Shown here: piece by piece, positions 1 to 8,683 of the stretch
Layout: each line of letters begins with the position of its first letter
Position numbering within the stretch: the first letter of the stretch is position 1
Source: Actinobacteria bacterium IMCC26207
GTDB taxonomy: Bacteria; Actinomycetota; Acidimicrobiia; Acidimicrobiales; Microtrichaceae
Assembly (NCBI GenBank): GCA_001025035.1
Contig: LCZK01000009.1
Coordinates: 558,001 to 622,000 of the forward strand
Length of the DNA stretch: 64,000 bases
Direction: 5' to 3'
The notes under the pieces: generated by a model
The model's input: the letters and a program-made list of their open reading frames with translations, nothing else
Told to the model about the DNA's origin: nothing
Database searches by the model: none
Translations under genes and position numbers: made by a program

Positions 1-46
1 AACCCCGTTCTTATTGCTTCGCTCCCCCTAGAGCCTGGCCTGCGCG

Positions 47-114
47 GTTTCAGACAGTTCCCGTTGTTTCAGACAGTTCCCGTTGTTTCAGACAGTTCCC
101 GTTGTTTCAGACAG
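47..114. repeat. 19-bp tandem repeat, 3.6 copies
   Basis: The unit GTTTCAGACAGTTCCCGTT is repeated three times exactly and then 11 more bases. It ends ten bases before the GTG start chosen for the sulfatase. The 19-bp unit is not a multiple of three and no coding role is seen. It is one of many locus-specific short tandem arrays at gene edges in this window. Confidence 0.95.
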
Positions 115-123
115 AATGGGTTC

Positions 124-1710
124 GTGACTGATTCCGTAAACACCAGTGCCGACAATCTGCCCCGGCCCAATATTTTGCTGATCACATTGGATCAGTTCCG
201 GGCCGAATGCCTATCCGCTGCGGGGCACCCCAACGTGCAAACCCCCAACCTTGACCGACTCGCCGAACAAGGCTTGCGCTTTGCAAACCACTACAGCAAC
301 TGCGCCCCTTGCGCTCCCGGCCGCGCATCGCTGCTGACTGGGCTCTGGCAAATGAACCACCGGGTAACGAACAACGGCGCACCCTTGGCAGACAATCTCC
401 CGATGCTGCCAAGGGAACTGCGCAGGGCGGGCTACGACCCAACCTTGTTTGGCTACACCGACACTGCGCTTGACCCAGCCACGTTGGAATCCGACGATCC
501 CAGGCGATGCAGCTACGAGCAGCCCATGGATGGATTCTCCGTCGGTGTCCTACTTGACGACAACATCGATCCGTGGATCGACTGGCTTGCGGATCAGGGC
601 TTTGCGGTACCCGATGAGAACCGAAAGATTTATGACCCCGCAGAGGTTCCGATTCCCGAGGGTCGAGGGGCAACTTGGCCACCCTCTACGTATTCGGCGC
701 AGCAAACCGAATCGGCGTTTTTGACCGAGGCAGCACTGAACTGGATCTCTTCACCAGACCGTGGAACTCAACCTTGGTGCGCGCACTTATCGTACCTACG
801 CCCGCATCCCCCGTACCTTGCCCCCTCGCCCTATAACGACATGTTCGACCCAGCCGACATGCCCGAGGTGGTGCGTCACCCGAGCATGCAACAAGAAGCC
901 GAGCAACACCCGTTCTTGGCTGCAGCCCTCACCATCGTGCCCTCCCCCGCCGAGGAACTCGACCAGCGACAACTGCAAGCCACGTACTTCGGCATGATCG
1001 CAGAAGTCGACCATCAGGTTGGGGTGCTACTCGACGGCCTCGACCAACTCGGTTGTACCGACAACACCATCGTGATCCTGACCTCTGATCACGGTGAACA
1101 ACTAGGCGACCACTGGTTCGTCGAGAAGCTGGGATTTTTTGATCAGAGCTATCGGATTCCACTCATCATCCGGGCACCTGGCCGTATCGAGCAGCCAGGC
1201 CGCGTGATCGAGGCCTTCAGTGAGAATGTTGACATTTTCCCAACGCTGCTTGAGCTCATTGGAGCGACCCCACCTGATTTTTGTGATGGTGCAAGCCTGC
1301 TGCCGTTCCTCGAGCAACCAGCCTTGGCTGCGTCTGGACCAGAGAACTGGCGATCGGCCGTGCAGTTTGAATTCGACTTTCGCGAGCCCAACAGCACCAT
1401 CATCGAGTCGATCTTCGGTATTCGCCAAGATCAGTGTGCTATCTCTGTGATCCGCGATCACGAGGCCAAATATGTGCACTTTTCCGGCGGATTACCGCCA
1501 CTTTTTTATGACCTGCGAGAGGATCCAGAAGAACTGCACAACGCAGCGCAGGACCCAGCTCTGGCGAGCAGGATTCTGGGCTACGCGCAACGCCTACTCA
1601 GCATGAAACTGGAACATAGCGACCCACGCCTTGCCAATACGCGGGCCACCGGGTTTGGAACCATTCATCGAGCCGACCCACCTCGGCCAGGTAGTCAGTC
1701 ACCGACCTAG
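124..1710 (+). CDS. Type I sulfatase (formylglycine-dependent)
   Basis: Predicted sulfatase of the alkaline phosphatase superfamily, hydrolysing a sulfate ester of unknown nature. From the GTG chosen here it has 528 residues. A metal-binding Asp lies in LLITLDQFRAE (about residue 23), the Cys converted to formylglycine lies in CAPGRASLLTG (about residue 63, C-x-P-x-R form), and TSDHGEQLGDHW (about residue 320) gives further metal ligands. No signal peptide is visible, so a cytoplasmic enzyme is likely. A TTG 60 bases upstream is in frame but would translate the tandem repeat, so it is not preferred. The gene stands alone on this strand before the transporter. Family assignment is secure and the substrate is unknown; sulfated polysaccharide or choline sulfate would be guesses. 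Confidence 0.9.
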   Translation: MTDSVNTSADNLPRPNILLITLDQFRAECLSAAGHPNVQTPNLDRLAEQGLRFANHYSNCAPCAPGRASLLTGLWQMNHRVTNNGAPLADNLPMLPRELRRAGYDPTLFGYTDTALDPATLESDDPRRCSYEQPMDGFSVGVLLDDNIDPWIDWLADQGFAVPDENRKIYDPAEVPIPEGRGATWPPSTYSAQQTESAFLTEAALNWISSPDRGTQPWCAHLSYLRPHPPYLAPSPYNDMFDPADMPEVVRHPSMQQEAEQHPFLAAALTIVPSPAEELDQRQLQATYFGMIAEVDHQVGVLLDGLDQLGCTDNTIVILTSDHGEQLGDHWFVEKLGFFDQSYRIPLIIRAPGRIEQPGRVIEAFSENVDIFPTLLELIGATPPDFCDGASLLPFLEQPALAASGPENWRSAVQFEFDFREPNSTIIESIFGIRQDQCAISVIRDHEAKYVHFSGGLPPLFYDLREDPEELHNAAQDPALASRILGYAQRLLSMKLEHSDPRLANTRATGFGTIHRADPPRPGSQSPT

Positions 1711-1783
1711 GCCACAAGAACGGTAGAGTAACCACCTCGCCCGGCTTCCTTTTTTGGTCGCCCTGACACTGTCTCGAACAGCC

Positions 1784-3040
1784 ATGGCCAGTCGGTTCCG
1801 CATTCCGAGTCCGCGTCCCCTGGAGTTTCGCCGACGGTTGGTAGATCTCCTTGGGCCGACCGGGGATGCAACGCGCCAAAGCTTGGTAGCGCTCGGAGTT
1901 AACTCCTGCACCAGCTTTGCGGCGGGAGCTGTACTTGGCTCGATTACCGGCACCCTGGAACTGCTCCCTGGGTTACTCGTCATGATTCCTGCAGCAATTG
2001 GCCTGCGCGGCAACATCTTTGGTGCAGTCGGAAACCGAATCTCGACTGCTATTCATACGGGTACCTTTCGCGTCTCTACCAAGCGCGAATCCGTACTCAT
2101 TCAGAACGTCCTGGCCTCGATGTCGCTGACCTTCATGCTGTCGCTGTTGCTTGCGTTTCTCGCCAAGATCATCTCGGTGGCTTTTGGTATCGCCAACACG
2201 ATCAGCGTGATCGACTTGGCACTGATCTCTATTCTCGGCGGCGTCATCGCCAGCGTGATCGTGCTAGCGGCCACTGTCTTGCTCGCCATCGGTGCAGTGC
2301 GTAGAGAGTGGGACCTTGACAACCTGGTGGCACCCACGGTCTCCACGCTGGGAGACGTTGTCACCATCCCTGCGCTGTTCCTTGCCACAAAGGTTCTGGG
2401 CCACGGATCGTTCACCACTGCAATCGGCTGGCTCATGATTCTGCTCACTCTGATCGTGATCCTGGCAAGCCTTCGCACCCACTTGGCATCGTTCCGTCAG
2501 ATCATCCGTGAGTCCTTGCCCGTACTGAGCATTGCCCTTGTGCTGTCTACCTTGGCGGGCATCGCAGTTGAGAGTCAGATGGCTCTGTTCACCGGGTATC
2601 CCGCCCTCCTGGTTCTGCTCCCTGCCTTTGTCAGTTCTGCGGGCGCGCTTGGCGGCATCCTTGCGAGCCGCATGGCCACAAACTTGCATCTCGGTCTTGT
2701 TGAACCTGTCATGCGCCCAGGCAGAGAAGCACGCCGTGATGCGCTGCTCGTCCTGCTCATTGGGTTTCCCGTTTTTGTGTTCAACGGAGTCGGCGCCTAC
2801 GTCATCGGCACCCTCCTGGGCCAGGCAAGCCCCGGTTTGGGTTGGATGGTGGCATCCTCGCTGGCCGGCGGACTCATTGCTGTGATCTTCGTGATTGCGT
2901 TGGCCTATTACGGCACGATCGCCGCTTGGCGAGCCAAGCTCGACCCCGACACCTACGGAATTCCGGTGGTGACTGCCTCGGTTGACTTCGTGGGCGTCCT
3001 CGCGCTGATTCTGGCTCTCGTCACCTTCGGTATCACCTGA
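1784..3040 (+). CDS. MgtE/SLC41-like divalent cation transporter, two-repeat form
   Basis: Integral membrane protein of about 418 residues built from two similar MgtE-type membrane halves and lacking the cytoplasmic N and CBS domains of classical MgtE. The first half contains GLRGNIFGAVGNRI and a later DNLVAPTVSTLGDVVTIPAL segment; the second half echoes these with PAFVSSAGALGGILASRM and DPDTYGIPVVTASVDFVG. The paired Asn/Asp-rich pore motifs are those of SLC41-like Mg2+ (or other divalent) transporters. About ten hydrophobic helices are visible. ATG 1784 is chosen; a TTG ten codons upstream is also open. No M-box-like leader fits in the 73-base gap after the sulfatase. The cation is inferred from the family only. 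Confidence 0.85.
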   Translation: MASRFRIPSPRPLEFRRRLVDLLGPTGDATRQSLVALGVNSCTSFAAGAVLGSITGTLELLPGLLVMIPAAIGLRGNIFGAVGNRISTAIHTGTFRVSTKRESVLIQNVLASMSLTFMLSLLLAFLAKIISVAFGIANTISVIDLALISILGGVIASVIVLAATVLLAIGAVRREWDLDNLVAPTVSTLGDVVTIPALFLATKVLGHGSFTTAIGWLMILLTLIVILASLRTHLASFRQIIRESLPVLSIALVLSTLAGIAVESQMALFTGYPALLVLLPAFVSSAGALGGILASRMATNLHLGLVEPVMRPGREARRDALLVLLIGFPVFVFNGVGAYVIGTLLGQASPGLGWMVASSLAGGLIAVIFVIALAYYGTIAAWRAKLDPDTYGIPVVTASVDFVGVLALILALVTFGIT

Positions 3041-3054
3041 AACTGCCAGACCCG

Positions 3055-3077
3055 GGCTCTTCAGCTCGAGCCTGTTT
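3055..3077. terminator. Weak hairpin between convergent genes
   Basis: GGCTC pairs with GAGCC across an 8-base loop and is followed on the + strand by TGTTT. The position between two convergent stop codons fits a terminator for the transporter gene, but the stem is short and the T-tract weak. Confidence 0.3.
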
Positions 3078-3079
3078 GA

Positions 3080-4372
3080 TCAGCTTGACCCGAGTAGTTC
3101 TGTCACGAGCGCTGCAACGGGGCTGCGCTCAGAACGAGTCAGCGTGACGTGCCCAAATAGCGAGTTGCCGCGCAAGGTAGACACCACCGATGCCACACCG
3201 TCATATCGACCCACATGAAGATTGTCTCGTTGTGCAACGTCGTGAGTCAGAACTACGCGGCTCCCAGCACCCAGACGAGTGAGTGCCGTCAGCAACACCA
3301 TCTTCTCTAGGTTCTGAGCCTCATCAACAATCACAAACGTGTCCGTCAAGGTCCGGCCCCGAATATGTGTGAGCGGCAAAACCTCGAGCAGCTTGCGAGC
3401 AATCACTTCTTCAATCACCTCGGGACCAGCAATGGACTCCAAAGCGTCGTTGACTGCTGCTGCCCAGGGGCCCATTTTTTCGTCAGCATCGCCGGGCAGA
3501 AAACCAAGGTCCTGCCCGCCCACCGCATAAAGCGGTCGAAACACAATGACCTTCTTTTGAGTTCGACGTTCCAACACCGCTTCTAGGCCAGCGGCTAGCG
3601 CCAAGACTGACTTGCCGGTTCCTGCAGGGCCGCCCAGTGAGACGATTCCAACGCTGTCATCGCTCAACAAGTCGAGGGCAACACGCTGTTCAGCGGAGCG
3701 GCCGCGCACGTCAAACAAGTGGCGATCGCCATCTAACAAATGGGCGCGACCATCACTATGCAAACGTGCCAAAGCCGAGCTGCTTGGCGAACGCAATACC
3801 AGTCCCGCGTTCGTTGGCAGATCGGCAGCCTCGGCCAAGAACAGACTGCGCTCTTGGTACAGGCGATCGATGGTTTCGGCTTCGGTTGCAAGCTCAACGA
3901 GGCCAGACCAACCCTCTGCGCCGCCAGTGATTTCGTTGCGGTACTCCTCTGCGCCGAGACCTGCAACAGAGGCCTTCAGGCGCAAGGGAAGGTCCTTACT
4001 CACCAGGGTGACGAGCAGACCTTTATCAGCCAGGTTGCGACCGACGGCAAGGATTCTGTGGTCATTTTCGGAGCTTGAAAAAGCTGCAGGCAAGCTCGAG
4101 GTATCGACATGGTTGAGTTCCACGCGAACCGTGCCGCCAACATCATTCACTGGAATCGGCTCAGTCAGCGTTCCGTGTTCGATGCGCAAGCGTTCTAAGT
4201 ACCTCAGGGCTTCCCGGGCGGACCAGCCCAGCTCGGGGTGGAGGCGCTTGGCCTCCAGCTCCATGAGGACCACGAGCGGAACAACCACTTCGTGCTCTTC
4301 AAACTTTTCCAGCGCTGCAGGGTCCGCTAGCAGCACTGAAGTGTCGAGGACATAGGTGCGAGTGTCGATCAG
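3080..4372 (-). CDS. PhoH family ATPase with N-terminal PIN domain (PhoH2 type)
   Basis: Two-domain protein: a PIN-type RNase domain (roughly residues 1-140, with the acidic motif [13 protein letters not shown] at its very start) fused to a PhoH P-loop ATPase (Walker A GPAGTGKS near residue 255, Walker [13 protein letters not shown] near 350). PhoH2 proteins of this build are reported as RNA helicase/RNases. The start is the odd point. The first ATG/GTG/TTG in frame is GTG at 4336, which would delete the catalytic LDTS of the PIN domain, and an in-frame TAG closes the frame further upstream. The only near-cognate starts are CTG at 4372, preceded by GAGAGG at nine bases, and ATC just after it. 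CTG is used here. The gene is convergent with the transporter and divergent from the next gene. Confidence 0.85.
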   Translation of the reverse strand: MIDTRTYVLDTSVLLADPAALEKFEEHEVVVPLVVLMELEAKRLHPELGWSAREALRYLERLRIEHGTLTEPIPVNDVGGTVRVELNHVDTSSLPAAFSSSENDHRILAVGRNLADKGLLVTLVSKDLPLRLKASVAGLGAEEYRNEITGGAEGWSGLVELATEAETIDRLYQERSLFLAEAADLPTNAGLVLRSPSSSALARLHSDGRAHLLDGDRHLFDVRGRSAEQRVALDLLSDDSVGIVSLGGPAGTGKSVLALAAGLEAVLERRTQKKVIVFRPLYAVGGQDLGFLPGDADEKMGPWAAAVNDALESIAGPEVIEEVIARKLLEVLPLTHIRGRTLTDTFVIVDEAQNLEKMVLLTALTRLGAGSRVVLTHDVAQRDNLHVGRYDGVASVVSTLRGNSLFGHVTLTRSERSPVAALVTELLGSS

Positions 4373-4536
4373 TCGACGGTACCTCTCGGAACTGCCCTCC
4401 GCGCGGCATGCAAGCTGCCAAATCTATGAACTTCTTATGAACGAAGGCCCCGCCGGATTTTGCTGCAGCCTCATTAGAGTAGAAAGGGATCTGCAAAGCA
4501 GCAGCACCAGGTTCACGAACCCGAGGAGGACACACC

Positions 4537-5064
4537 ATGAGCGATGATCCAACAGGACAATTCACGCCACCACCGGTACCTCCCCCCTACAACCCAGCAC
4601 CCACAGGCCCACCGAGTGCACCTCCAACAGCTTGGGGAGAGTCCACGCTGGGGTCAGCAGCAGTTCCTACAACGCCAGGGTTTGCCGCTCAGCCTGCTAC
4701 TGCTGAGCCAAAGAAGTCTCGTGCCGGACTCATCATTGGCCTGCTCGTGATTCTGGCCCTAGTCGCAGGAGCCGCCTTTGTCGGCGTTGCTACCGTGCTC
4801 AACTCCGGGCCAGAGCTCGCACTGACGGTTCGCACCTGCCAGATCGAGGCCGACGGCTCGCTCACTGCTACTGGTTCCTACACCGGCGCATCGGACTCCA
4901 CCTCACTAGTGGTCAAGTTCATAGAGGTCACCACCAAGGACTTGGTTGCTTCAGACAAAGTGACAGAAATCAGAAGCACTGGGAACGGCAACTGGGAAGG
5001 CACCGGGAAAGCCGGTGACTCAGTGCAACAAGTCACCTGCGAGATCACCAGCACAAAGAGCTAA
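4537..5064 (+). CDS. Small proline-rich single-pass membrane protein
   Basis: I do not recognise a named family. The 175-residue product has a Pro/Thr-rich cytoplasmic N-terminus (residues 1-60, many PPP and PxP turns), a positively charged KKSR stop, one membrane helix (about 66-90, LIIGLLVILALVAG) and an exported domain of about 85 residues with two Cys, which could form a disulfide. The build resembles actinobacterial DUF4352- or LppX-like tail proteins only loosely. A strong ribosome-binding site GAGGAGG sits ten bases before ATG. The palindrome GGTTCACGAACC lies just upstream of that site, in the divergent gap with phoH, and could be a small leader hairpin. Confidence 0.75.
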   Translation: MSDDPTGQFTPPPVPPPYNPAPTGPPSAPPTAWGESTLGSAAVPTTPGFAAQPATAEPKKSRAGLIIGLLVILALVAGAAFVGVATVLNSGPELALTVRTCQIEADGSLTATGSYTGASDSTSLVVKFIEVTTKDLVASDKVTEIRSTGNGNWEGTGKAGDSVQQVTCEITSTKS

Positions 5065-5101
5065 GCCCTGAGGTGATCTGACGGGTCGTCAGGTACGCGA
5101 C

Positions 5102-5107
5102 TAGCTT
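5102..5107 (+). promoter_or_regulatory. Candidate leaderless -10 (TAGCTT)
   Basis: TAGCTT stands seven bases before the ATG of the acyl-CoA dehydrogenase and no ribosome-binding site is visible. The same TAnnnT-N6/7-start arrangement recurs at five other genes here, which suggests leaderless mRNAs; a single case alone would be weak. Confidence 0.35.
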
Positions 5108-5114
5108 GCACATC

Positions 5115-6299
5115 ATGAACCTCGACTTGACCGCCGAGGAGTTGGCATTCCGCGAGGAAGCCAGCACCTGGTTGCGTGAGAACCTGCCCACAGAAGCTCG
5201 GCCCCCAGAGGGCCAAGAGATGCGGGCATTCGATTTAGCCTGGCAACGAACCCTCTTTGACGGTGGCTGGGCTGGCATCAACTGGCCCACCGAGTACGGC
5301 GGGCGTGGCCTAACTGATATCCAGCAGATGATTTGGTACGAGGAGTTTGCCAAGGCAAACCCACCGTTCACTCTGAACAACTCCTGCACGTTCGTGGGCA
5401 ATCTGCACGGCGGGCCAACCATCATCGTGAATGGCAACGAGGAGCAGCGCTCTACCTACCTTCCTCAGATCCTGAAGGGTGAAGCCGTCTGGTGCCAAGG
5501 TTTTTCTGAGCCAGGCTCGGGCTCCGACCTAGCCAGCTTGAGCACCAAGGCAGAGATCGACGGAGACGAGCTCGTCGTGACTGGTCAAAAGACTTGGACC
5601 AGCTATGCCCATGTCGCAGATGTGCAAGAACTATTAGTTCGTACCGACCCGACCGCTCCGAAACATAAGGGCATTACCTGGGTGGTATGCGATATGAACT
5701 CGCCCGGGATTGAGATCCGTGAGATTCGCACCATGAGTCACGTCACAGATTTTTGCGAAGTCTTTTATGACGAGGTTCGCATCCCGATGAGCAATGTGGT
5801 GGGAGGGCTTCATAACGGCTGGCGCACTGCAATGTCCACCTTGGGATTTGAGCGCGGCACTGCGTTCATGGCCGATCAGGTAGAGCTTGCAGCAACAGTG
5901 GAACGGCTCATCGACGAGGCCAAAATCCGAGTTGGTCCGGACGGCAAACGTCCCGCAATACAAGATGACGAACTCGCCCGCAGGCTTTCGCTTGCTCGAG
6001 CAGAAGTGGCCGCCTTGCGAGCAATGACCATCACTGGGATCTCTCGCAATGCTCGAACGGACACTCCAGGACCAGAAGGCTCAATCGTGCGGCTCTTCCA
6101 CGGAGAACTTCATCAGCGCGTGTACCAACTCGCACTCGACATCATCGGAGCCGATGCACTTCGGCTCACCGAGGTTGACGGAGAAGGCGTTTGGACAGGC
6201 CCCTATCTGCAGTCCTTTGCCTACACAATCGGTGGCGGCACAAGCGATATTCAACGCAACATCGTGGGCGAGCGTGTGCTCGGCCTGCCGCGGGCCTGA
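5115..6299 (+). CDS. Acyl-CoA dehydrogenase, large subunit of a FadE-type pair
   Basis: FAD-dependent acyl-CoA dehydrogenase of 394 residues with the full N-terminal, beta and C-terminal domains. The FAD/substrate motif GFSEPGSGSDLASL is at about residue 130, and the C-terminal IGGGTSDIQRNIVGERVLG motif lacks the Glu used as base in medium-chain enzymes. The Glu in TLGFERGTAF (about 246) is at the alternative base position used in steroid-type FadE heteromers. The next gene is a shorter dehydrogenase ten bases downstream, so the two probably form an alpha2-beta2 enzyme. ATG is chosen over a TTG three codons upstream. Substrate could be a sterol side chain or a branched fatty acyl-CoA; this is inference. 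Confidence 0.92.
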   Translation: MNLDLTAEELAFREEASTWLRENLPTEARPPEGQEMRAFDLAWQRTLFDGGWAGINWPTEYGGRGLTDIQQMIWYEEFAKANPPFTLNNSCTFVGNLHGGPTIIVNGNEEQRSTYLPQILKGEAVWCQGFSEPGSGSDLASLSTKAEIDGDELVVTGQKTWTSYAHVADVQELLVRTDPTAPKHKGITWVVCDMNSPGIEIREIRTMSHVTDFCEVFYDEVRIPMSNVVGGLHNGWRTAMSTLGFERGTAFMADQVELAATVERLIDEAKIRVGPDGKRPAIQDDELARRLSLARAEVAALRAMTITGISRNARTDTPGPEGSIVRLFHGELHQRVYQLALDIIGADALRLTEVDGEGVWTGPYLQSFAYTIGGGTSDIQRNIVGERVLGLPRA

Positions 6300-6309
6300 G
6301 GAGCACAAG

Positions 6310-7335
6310 ATGGATCTCTTACCAACCGAAGAACAAGACGAAATCATCAACACGGTTCGCAGCCAACTCGAACGCAACTTCGACCTGCATGCGCTAGCCG
6401 AACTCGATGGCGCTAACTCGGTGGTGGATTCGACGCTTTGGAAACAATGCGCCGAGCTTGGCTGGTTCGGATTGGGGCTACCAGAGGCCCTTGGCGGAGT
6501 CGGTTACACCTTGGCCGAGGAAGCCTTGCTCTTTGCCGAGATTGGCACCCACGCAGCCCCCGGGCCGTTCCTACCAACCGTGTTAGCTGCCCGTCTAGCG
6601 GCCATGGTCGGAGCTACTGATCTCGCCGCGCAGATCTTGGCGGGAACCCAATTAGTGGCACTTGCCGAGCCTCACGGAGATACTGCTGCAGTTGCTGGTG
6701 CAACAGTCTCGGGTACCTTCCGCGTCACCGACTTTGGTGGAGCAGATTTGGTCTTGGTACTCGTAGGTGGCAGCGCCGCCATCGTGGCCGCATCAGACCT
6801 AGTTGCCGAGCCTCTTGCCTCGCTTGATCGCCTAGTTCCCACTGCTATTGGAACCGTTTCGCAGGTACCGGCCCTGTGTTACCAAGATGATGCCTCGGGG
6901 CTTCAACTTCGAGCCACGGTGCTCATTGCAGCCGAACTCGCGGGAATTGCAACTGCGACTGCGCAGCAGTCAACGCAGTACGCCAAGGACCGCGAACAGT
7001 TTGGAACTCCGATTGGCTCATTCCAAGCGGTGAAGCATCGCTGTGCAGATATGGCGGTGCGCGCTGACGCAGCCAACTCACTTGTTCGCTACAGCGCGAT
7101 TGCAGTTCTCGACGGCCTTCCCGATGCTGCTTTTCACGCTCATGCTGCACGCGTAGTTGCAACGAATGCCGCAATTGAGAATTCGCAGATCAACGTGCAG
7201 AATCACGGCGGCATTGGGTTCACCTACGAACACACTGCTCACCGGTTTGTAACACGAGCTCAGGTACGGTCTCGCACAGTGGGCGATCTGCGGTCTCACC
7301 TTGGCGGGCTGCTCGATCAACCCGCTGCCCTCTAG
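6310..7335 (+). CDS. Acyl-CoA dehydrogenase, small partner subunit
   Basis: 341-residue acyl-CoA dehydrogenase homologue with a shortened, divergent middle domain: the N-terminal helical part (MDLLPTEEQDEIINTVRSQL) is followed by a low-motif region rich in Ala/Val and then a C-terminal domain containing QFGTPIGSFQAVKHRCADM and QNHGGIGFTYEHTAHRF. This is the pattern of the small subunits of paired actinobacterial FadE enzymes, in which the FAD site is made by the partner. The start ATG has GAGGAG nine bases upstream, and the gap to the upstream gene is ten bases, indicating one operon. The frame stays open far upstream inside the previous gene, but that part is not homologous and is excluded. 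Confidence 0.9.
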   Translation: MDLLPTEEQDEIINTVRSQLERNFDLHALAELDGANSVVDSTLWKQCAELGWFGLGLPEALGGVGYTLAEEALLFAEIGTHAAPGPFLPTVLAARLAAMVGATDLAAQILAGTQLVALAEPHGDTAAVAGATVSGTFRVTDFGGADLVLVLVGGSAAIVAASDLVAEPLASLDRLVPTAIGTVSQVPALCYQDDASGLQLRATVLIAAELAGIATATAQQSTQYAKDREQFGTPIGSFQAVKHRCADMAVRADAANSLVRYSAIAVLDGLPDAAFHAHAARVVATNAAIENSQINVQNHGGIGFTYEHTAHRFVTRAQVRSRTVGDLRSHLGGLLDQPAAL

Positions 7336-7345
7336 AGTCGAGGGC

Positions 7346-8638
7346 ATGCCCGAAGACCTGCTTAGTCTGTCGAGCCGCCTACTGAGCGGCGAACTCTCGA
7401 TGAAGGATCGGCCACCTGTGTCGATTCTGGGGAGAACGGAACTCACTGAAGTAGCGGACGGAATCGGGTTCGTTGAGAGCTTCGCAAACGTGGTTGCGCT
7501 TCGGGCTGATGCCGAAAGCGCAGGCGGAGATTCCAGCGAACTCGTACTCGTGGATGCTGCATCGCCGTTTCATGCAACAGCGGTGCATTCAGCGATTCGA
7601 GACTGGACTCAAGCTCCCCTCTCGGCCGTGGTGTTTACCCATGGCCACGTTGATCATGTGGGTGGCGTCGGCGAGTTCGAAGCAGAGGCCGATGCCGGCC
7701 CCGTCAGGGTGATTGCGCATGAAAACCTTCCGCTTCGATTTGACCGCTATTCCCTCACCAGCGGCTACAACGGCATCATCAATCAGAGACAGTTTCAACT
7801 TGGTGCGCCGCTGTTCCCAACCGAGTTTCGCTACCCCGATCAAACCTATGTGGAGCAGTTCAGCCTGCCGTTCGGCGGCGAGAACTTGGAACTCTTTCAC
7901 GACAAGGGTGAAACCGATGATGCCACTTGGGTGTGGTCGCCTGAGCGGCGCGTTCTCTGTACGGGAGACTTGTTTATTTGGGTAGCGCCCAACTGCGGGA
8001 ACCCTCAGAAGGTTCAGCGGTATCCGGTCGAGTGGGCTGCCGCATTGCGGAAAATGGCAAGCTTGAATGCTGAACTTCTTTTGCCCGGTCACGGCCTTCC
8101 GATTGCGGGAGTGGAGCAGATCCGTGTGGTGCTCACCGAGACGGCAGAGTTTCTGGAGTCGCTGTGCACACAGACCCTTGAGTTGATGAATGCCGGGGCG
8201 CGCCTAGATGAACTCATTCACACGGTGACTCCGCCTGCGCACCTGACCGACCGTCCATGGTTGCAGCCCACGTACGACGACCCGGAATTTGTGGTTCATA
8301 ACCTGTGGCGCTTGTACGGCGGTTGGTATGACGGCAACCCCGCCACCCTCAAGCCAGCCCCCGAGGCAGCGCTTGCCCAAGAGATTGCTGACCTTGCCGG
8401 TGGCGCATCGGTGCTTGCAACACGTGCGGCCGAACTGAGTGCTGCTGGTGAGCACCGGCTCGCCGGGCATCTGGCCGAACTCGCCGCTCTGGCTGCTCCC
8501 GCAGATCCTGGAATCCATGCAGTCCGTGCTGAAGTGTTCGGCACTCGCGCTGGACTCGAACGGTCACTGATGTCTCAGGGAGTCTTCAAGTGGGCGGAAC
8601 ACGAATCCCGAAAGATTGCGGATTCCCCCAAAGATTGA
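7346..8638 (+). CDS. Alkylsulfatase-like metallo-beta-lactamase-fold hydrolase
   Basis: MBL-fold protein of 430 residues related to SdsA1/BDS1-type linear alkylsulfatases. The zinc motif THGHVDHVGG is near residue 98, followed by the family motif NGIINQRQF and GETDDATWVW...CTGDLFIW for the remaining metal ligands, then an alkylsulfatase-type dimerisation helix region (FVVHNLWRLYGGWYDGNP onward). The usual C-terminal SCP2-like lipid-binding domain of secreted alkylsulfatases seems absent and there is no signal peptide, so a cytoplasmic enzyme is likely. It follows the dehydrogenase pair by ten bases and probably belongs to that operon. Catabolism of a sulfated or thioester lipid is inferred from context. 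Confidence 0.85.
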   Translation: MPEDLLSLSSRLLSGELSMKDRPPVSILGRTELTEVADGIGFVESFANVVALRADAESAGGDSSELVLVDAASPFHATAVHSAIRDWTQAPLSAVVFTHGHVDHVGGVGEFEAEADAGPVRVIAHENLPLRFDRYSLTSGYNGIINQRQFQLGAPLFPTEFRYPDQTYVEQFSLPFGGENLELFHDKGETDDATWVWSPERRVLCTGDLFIWVAPNCGNPQKVQRYPVEWAAALRKMASLNAELLLPGHGLPIAGVEQIRVVLTETAEFLESLCTQTLELMNAGARLDELIHTVTPPAHLTDRPWLQPTYDDPEFVVHNLWRLYGGWYDGNPATLKPAPEAALAQEIADLAGGASVLATRAAELSAAGEHRLAGHLAELAALAAPADPGIHAVRAEVFGTRAGLERSLMSQGVFKWAEHESRKIADSPKD

Positions 8639-8664
8639 AACTGGCTCGCCCAGCACAGCACGGC

Positions 8665-8683
8665 TCAGATCAGATCAGATCAG
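8665..8683. repeat. Five-base AGATC repeats at a convergent gene end
   Basis: TCAGATCAGATCAGATCAG spans the 3' end of the minus-strand phosphotransferase gene. Read on the minus strand it is a run of overlapping CTGATCTGA steps, so the stop codon TGA is present several times in a row. It fits the window-wide pattern of duplicated stop regions. Confidence 0.8.

Noticed and set aside
1..46. 3' end of an upstream gene
   Set aside because: Only 46 bases are available before the repeat; no frame can be assigned.
3612..4355. Plus-strand frame of 247 codons opposite phoH
   Set aside because: Ser/Arg-rich shadow of the P-loop gene; no homologous motif.
6049..6309. N-terminal extension of the second acyl-CoA dehydrogenase
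   Set aside because: It overlaps the first dehydrogenase in another frame and is not homologous; ATG 6310 has a good ribosome-binding site.
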